From NCBI GenBank assembly GCA_964446485.1, contig CAYUOU010000046.1:1-33163 (forward strand): a DNA stretch of 33,163 nt, read 5' to 3'. Every line of letters starts with the position of its first letter. Position 1 is the stretch's first letter. This document shows, piece by piece, positions 30,831 through 33,163 of this stretch. The notes under the pieces are model-generated. The model had not been told where the DNA came from, did not search any database, and worked only from the letters and a program-made list of their open reading frames with translations. The translations under genes and the position numbers were made by a program. Source of the stretch: JBDRRP01 sp964446485 (GTDB lineage: Bacteria > Desulfobacterota > Desulfobacteria > Desulfobacterales > JBDRRP01).

Positions 30831-32549
30831 ATGCTGACATCCCTGAGCATTAAGAATTTTGCCATCATCGACGATCTTCAGATCCGTTTTGCGCCGGGAT
30901 TGACCATTCTCAGCGGAGAGACCGGTGCGGGTAAGTCGATTATCGTCAATGCCGTTAACCTGTTGCTGGGCAGCCGCGCGACGGCAAAATTGGTACGCAG
31001 CGGTGCCGAAAGTGCTGAATTGGAGGCGGTCTTCGCCGTGCCTGCCGACGGCAAGATTCATCGCTGTCGGCGTGACAGTGGCTTTCCCGTTGACGGTGCC
31101 CTGACCGTACAGCGGGTCATTTCCATCCATGATCGGCACAAAATCTTCATCAACGGACAGGCGGCCACGGTTCAGCGGCTCACGGAGCTGACCGCCGGCC
31201 TGGCCAGTATTTCCGGGCAACACGCTCACCAAGCCCTTCTCAGGGAAGACGCCCATCTGCTGGTTTTGGACCAGTTCGGGGGCCTCATGGCCTTGCGGCA
31301 GGCCATGGCCGAGACCGTGGCCGCCATCCGCACCGGCATGGATGAATTGAAATTGCTTCAAGAGCGGCAGCAGCGGCAACAGGAGCACATGGAACTTTTG
31401 ACCTTTCAAAAACAAGAGATCGCCGCTGCCGGGCTGTCCGACATTCACGAGGACGAGGCTCTCGAATCGCACCGGCGACGGTTGAAGCATGCCGCGTTTC
31501 TCTACCAGGCGGTCTTCGATGCAGTGGGGCAACTCTACAGTGACGACGGGGCAGTGGTGGAACGTGTTCAGGGTCTGGTCGCCAACCTGGGACGCGCCGC
31601 GGATATCGATGGGGCCTTGGCTCCTGCGGTGGATGTCCTGACCAGCGCGGGCGTCGGCCTTGAAGATACGGCCATCCAGTTGCGCGACTACCTTGGCGCC
31701 ATGGAGATAGATGACCATGAGTTGGAGCGGGTGGAGGACCGGCTGGACGCTCTGAGCCGATTGAAAAAGAAATACGGCGGAAGTCTGGAGGCGGTGCGTT
31801 CCCATTATGACGGGATCGATGATGCGCTGGCCGCGGTTCGCAACATTGCAGAGGCCATTGCCGAGGCGACGGAGCGTCTGGATATGCTTCACCGGAAGGC
31901 CTGCGACACCGCGCGACTGCTTTGCGAGGGGCGGCGAAAAGCTGCGCCGGCCCTTGCCCAAAGCATCTGTAAAGAACTCGACGGTTTGGAAATGGTCGGT
32001 GCCGAGGTCGACCTCGTGGTAGAGGATATTGAGGCGACACCCCGGCAGTCGCCTTTTCTGAGGGACGGTTCCCGCAGTCTGACCGACACAGGCAGCGATA
32101 CGGCGACCTTTCATATTTCCGCCAATCCTGGGGAGGTGATGAAGCCCCTTGCCAGCGTGGCTTCCGGCGGGGAGCTTTCCCGCGTGGTGCTGGGCATCAA
32201 GGCCGTTTTGGCGCGAAGCGATGCCGTTGAGACCATCGTGTTTGATGAGGTGGATGCCGGCATTGGCGGTCGGGTGGCCTCACGCGTGGGACAGAAGCTG
32301 TCTCTGCTGGCAGCGTATCATCAGATTATCTGCATCACTCACCTGCCCCAGATCGCTGTCTTCGCCCATCACCACTATCGAATTGACAAGCATACCACCG
32401 GGGGAAGGACCCTCACCAGGATCCAGATTTTGGACGATGCTGAACGGGAGGCGGAAATCGCCCGGATGCTGGGCGGCACCGCCACGACCGCTGCCACCCG
32501 ACATCACGCCCGGGAATTGCTCGACAGCGCCGCCACTGACGTATCCTGA
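30831..32549 (+). CDS. recN: DNA repair protein RecN
   Basis: A 572-residue SMC-like ATPase acting early in double-strand-break repair. The N-terminal Walker A is GETGAGKS (29-36) after the typical LSIKNFAIIDDL. A central coiled-coil region rich in Gln, Glu and Arg (LLQERQQRQQEHMELLTFQK core) follows. The C-terminal ABC signature SGGELSRVVLGIKA and Walker B (IVFDEVDAGIGGR) complete the ATPase head. The length matches RecN. The gene follows iorB by 60 bases; no ribosome-binding site is strong. No SOS (LexA) box is evident. Confidence 0.93.
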   Translation: MLTSLSIKNFAIIDDLQIRFAPGLTILSGETGAGKSIIVNAVNLLLGSRATAKLVRSGAESAELEAVFAVPADGKIHRCRRDSGFPVDGALTVQRVISIHDRHKIFINGQAATVQRLTELTAGLASISGQHAHQALLREDAHLLVLDQFGGLMALRQAMAETVAAIRTGMDELKLLQERQQRQQEHMELLTFQKQEIAAAGLSDIHEDEALESHRRRLKHAAFLYQAVFDAVGQLYSDDGAVVERVQGLVANLGRAADIDGALAPAVDVLTSAGVGLEDTAIQLRDYLGAMEIDDHELERVEDRLDALSRLKKKYGGSLEAVRSHYDGIDDALAAVRNIAEAIAEATERLDMLHRKACDTARLLCEGRRKAAPALAQSICKELDGLEMVGAEVDLVVEDIEATPRQSPFLRDGSRSLTDTGSDTATFHISANPGEVMKPLASVASGGELSRVVLGIKAVLARSDAVETIVFDEVDAGIGGRVASRVGQKLSLLAAYHQIICITHLPQIAVFAHHHYRIDKHTTGGRTLTRIQILDDAEREAEIARMLGGTATTAATRHHARELLDSAATDVS

Positions 32550-32643
32550 CGGCAGCACCGCCATTTCTCAGCCATGTCGCGTGGGAATGTTGACTTTCTG
32601 GTACTGCCGCATTAATCTGCTGGGCTTGGCGGCATACAAAATT

Positions 32644-32649
32644 TATAAT
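32644..32649 (+). promoter_or_regulatory. -10-like TATAAT before the Fur-family gene
   Basis: A perfect TATAAT in an AT-rich stretch about 75 bases before the ATG at 32722. No matching -35 is found at the right distance. Confidence 0.3.
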
Positions 32650-32721
32650 TATTTTGTTGGGTTATGTATTCACTGAGATATCTTAATGCGTCCGGCAGCC
32701 GGCACTTGCCGGTATGGTGAA

Positions 32722-33163
32722 ATGAAACAGGTTCATTCCAAGGAAAAGCAGCAGTTTCGGGAACTCTTCCTGCAGGAGAACATCGATCGCTTCGAGGATC
32801 GTTATGTCATCCTTGAGGTTTTCTTGCGGCGGGAAGGCCATGTGACCGTTTTGGATCTCATCGCCGAACTCGAAGCGGCCGGCCATCATTTTCCGGAAAG
32901 TTTTGTCCAGGACACGATGATGCTGATGTGCCGGTTCGGGTTCGCCAACGAAAACCGATTCGGCAACGGCGAAAATCGATATGAACACCGCCACCTGGGC
33001 CAGCATCATGATCACATGATCTGTACCAAGTGCGGGCGGATCGTTGAATTTTCCGAAGAAACGCTGGAACTGCTCCAGGAGAAGATTGCGGCGACATATG
33101 GTTTCCATCTGCTCCAGCACCGCATGGAGCTTTACGGTATCTGTGACGCCTGCCAAAAGGAGC
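32722..33163 (+). CDS. Fur-family transcriptional regulator (3' end cut by the window)
   Basis: An open frame of 147 codons runs off the window end without a stop. It is a Fur-type winged-helix regulator: MKQVHSKEKQQFRELFLQ, helix-turn-helix region, RYEHRHLGQHHDHMICTKCG (metal and structural zinc ligands) and a second cysteine pair, CDACQ, near the end. Its length is close to that of complete Fur proteins, so little is missing. An in-frame ATG at 32686 would add 12 residues; neither start has a strong ribosome-binding site. Metal specificity (Fe, Zn, Mn or peroxide) cannot be told. Confidence 0.85.
   Translation, partial: MKQVHSKEKQQFRELFLQENIDRFEDRYVILEVFLRREGHVTVLDLIAELEAAGHHFPESFVQDTMMLMCRFGFANENRFGNGENRYEHRHLGQHHDHMICTKCGRIVEFSEETLELLQEKIAATYGFHLLQHRMELYGICDACQKE

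Noticed and set aside
30606..32114. A 502-codon open frame on the minus strand
   Set aside because: Antisense to iorB and recN, with no recognisable domain.
1..33163. CRISPR array, tRNA, rRNA, phage or IS transposase
   Set aside because: No spaced direct repeats, no cloverleaf-like sequences in the gaps, and no integrase or transposase motifs were seen in any frame.

Overview
The window is about 33 kb of GC-rich (roughly 60%) bacterial chromosome. It is gene-dense, mostly housekeeping and metabolic, and shows no phage, plasmid, transposase, CRISPR, tRNA or rRNA. The gene set suggests an anaerobic Desulfobacterota, probably a Desulfobacterales / Desulfosarcina-type sulfate reducer. The pointers are ferredoxin-linked indolepyruvate oxidoreductase (iorAB), a TrpB2-type tryptophan synthase beta chain, the carboxynorspermidine route, a DUF6178-like protein, and a palindromic repeat of a type I associate with those genomes. 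This placement is inference from gene content; there is no rRNA to confirm it.

Left part (1-5.0 kb). A minus-strand cassette of zinc ribbon, unknown and PilZ proteins, joined by two ATGA overlaps, ends inside a dispersed repeat. A GC-rich hairpin repeat follows, then a Nudix hydrolase. Next is a tightly overlapped HIT / acyltransferase / O-methyltransferase operon, an ACT-domain protein, and a broken MaoC-type hydratase on the minus strand.

Middle (5.2-16.1 kb). Two small unknown genes precede overlapping carboxynorspermidine dehydrogenase and decarboxylase genes (polyamine synthesis). A hotdog thioesterase, a LysE/RhtB exporter, an outer-membrane beta-barrel protein and ArfB (ribosome rescue) follow. 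Then come a minus-strand YHS protein and a succinate-semialdehyde-type dehydrogenase, which is divergent from an Hsp20 gene. A metallo-beta-lactamase-fold hydrolase, a TerB-like protein and a divergent cation/Ca exchanger-like membrane protein close this part.

Right part (16.1-33.2 kb). A Cys-rich small protein sits directly behind trpB2, whose leader carries a terminator-like hairpin. An MFS transporter, a hibernation factor with a 300-nt upstream region, a small membrane-anchored Cys protein and lysA follow. After a full copy of the dispersed repeat comes a minus-strand run of rdgB, a divergent GTP-type PEP carboxykinase, an AmpG-like permease and a DUF6178-like protein, with the last two genes overlapping by one base. 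The window ends with plus-strand iorA, iorB, recN and a Fur-family regulator that is cut by the window edge.

I did not find a clear multi-gene defence or mobile system. The points most worth a second look are the PEP carboxykinase whose guanine-pocket residues are not conserved, the repeat that supplies the C-terminus of a PilZ protein, the exchanger-like protein lacking the Pro-Glu signature, and an open frame running on in frame after the YHS stop codon.
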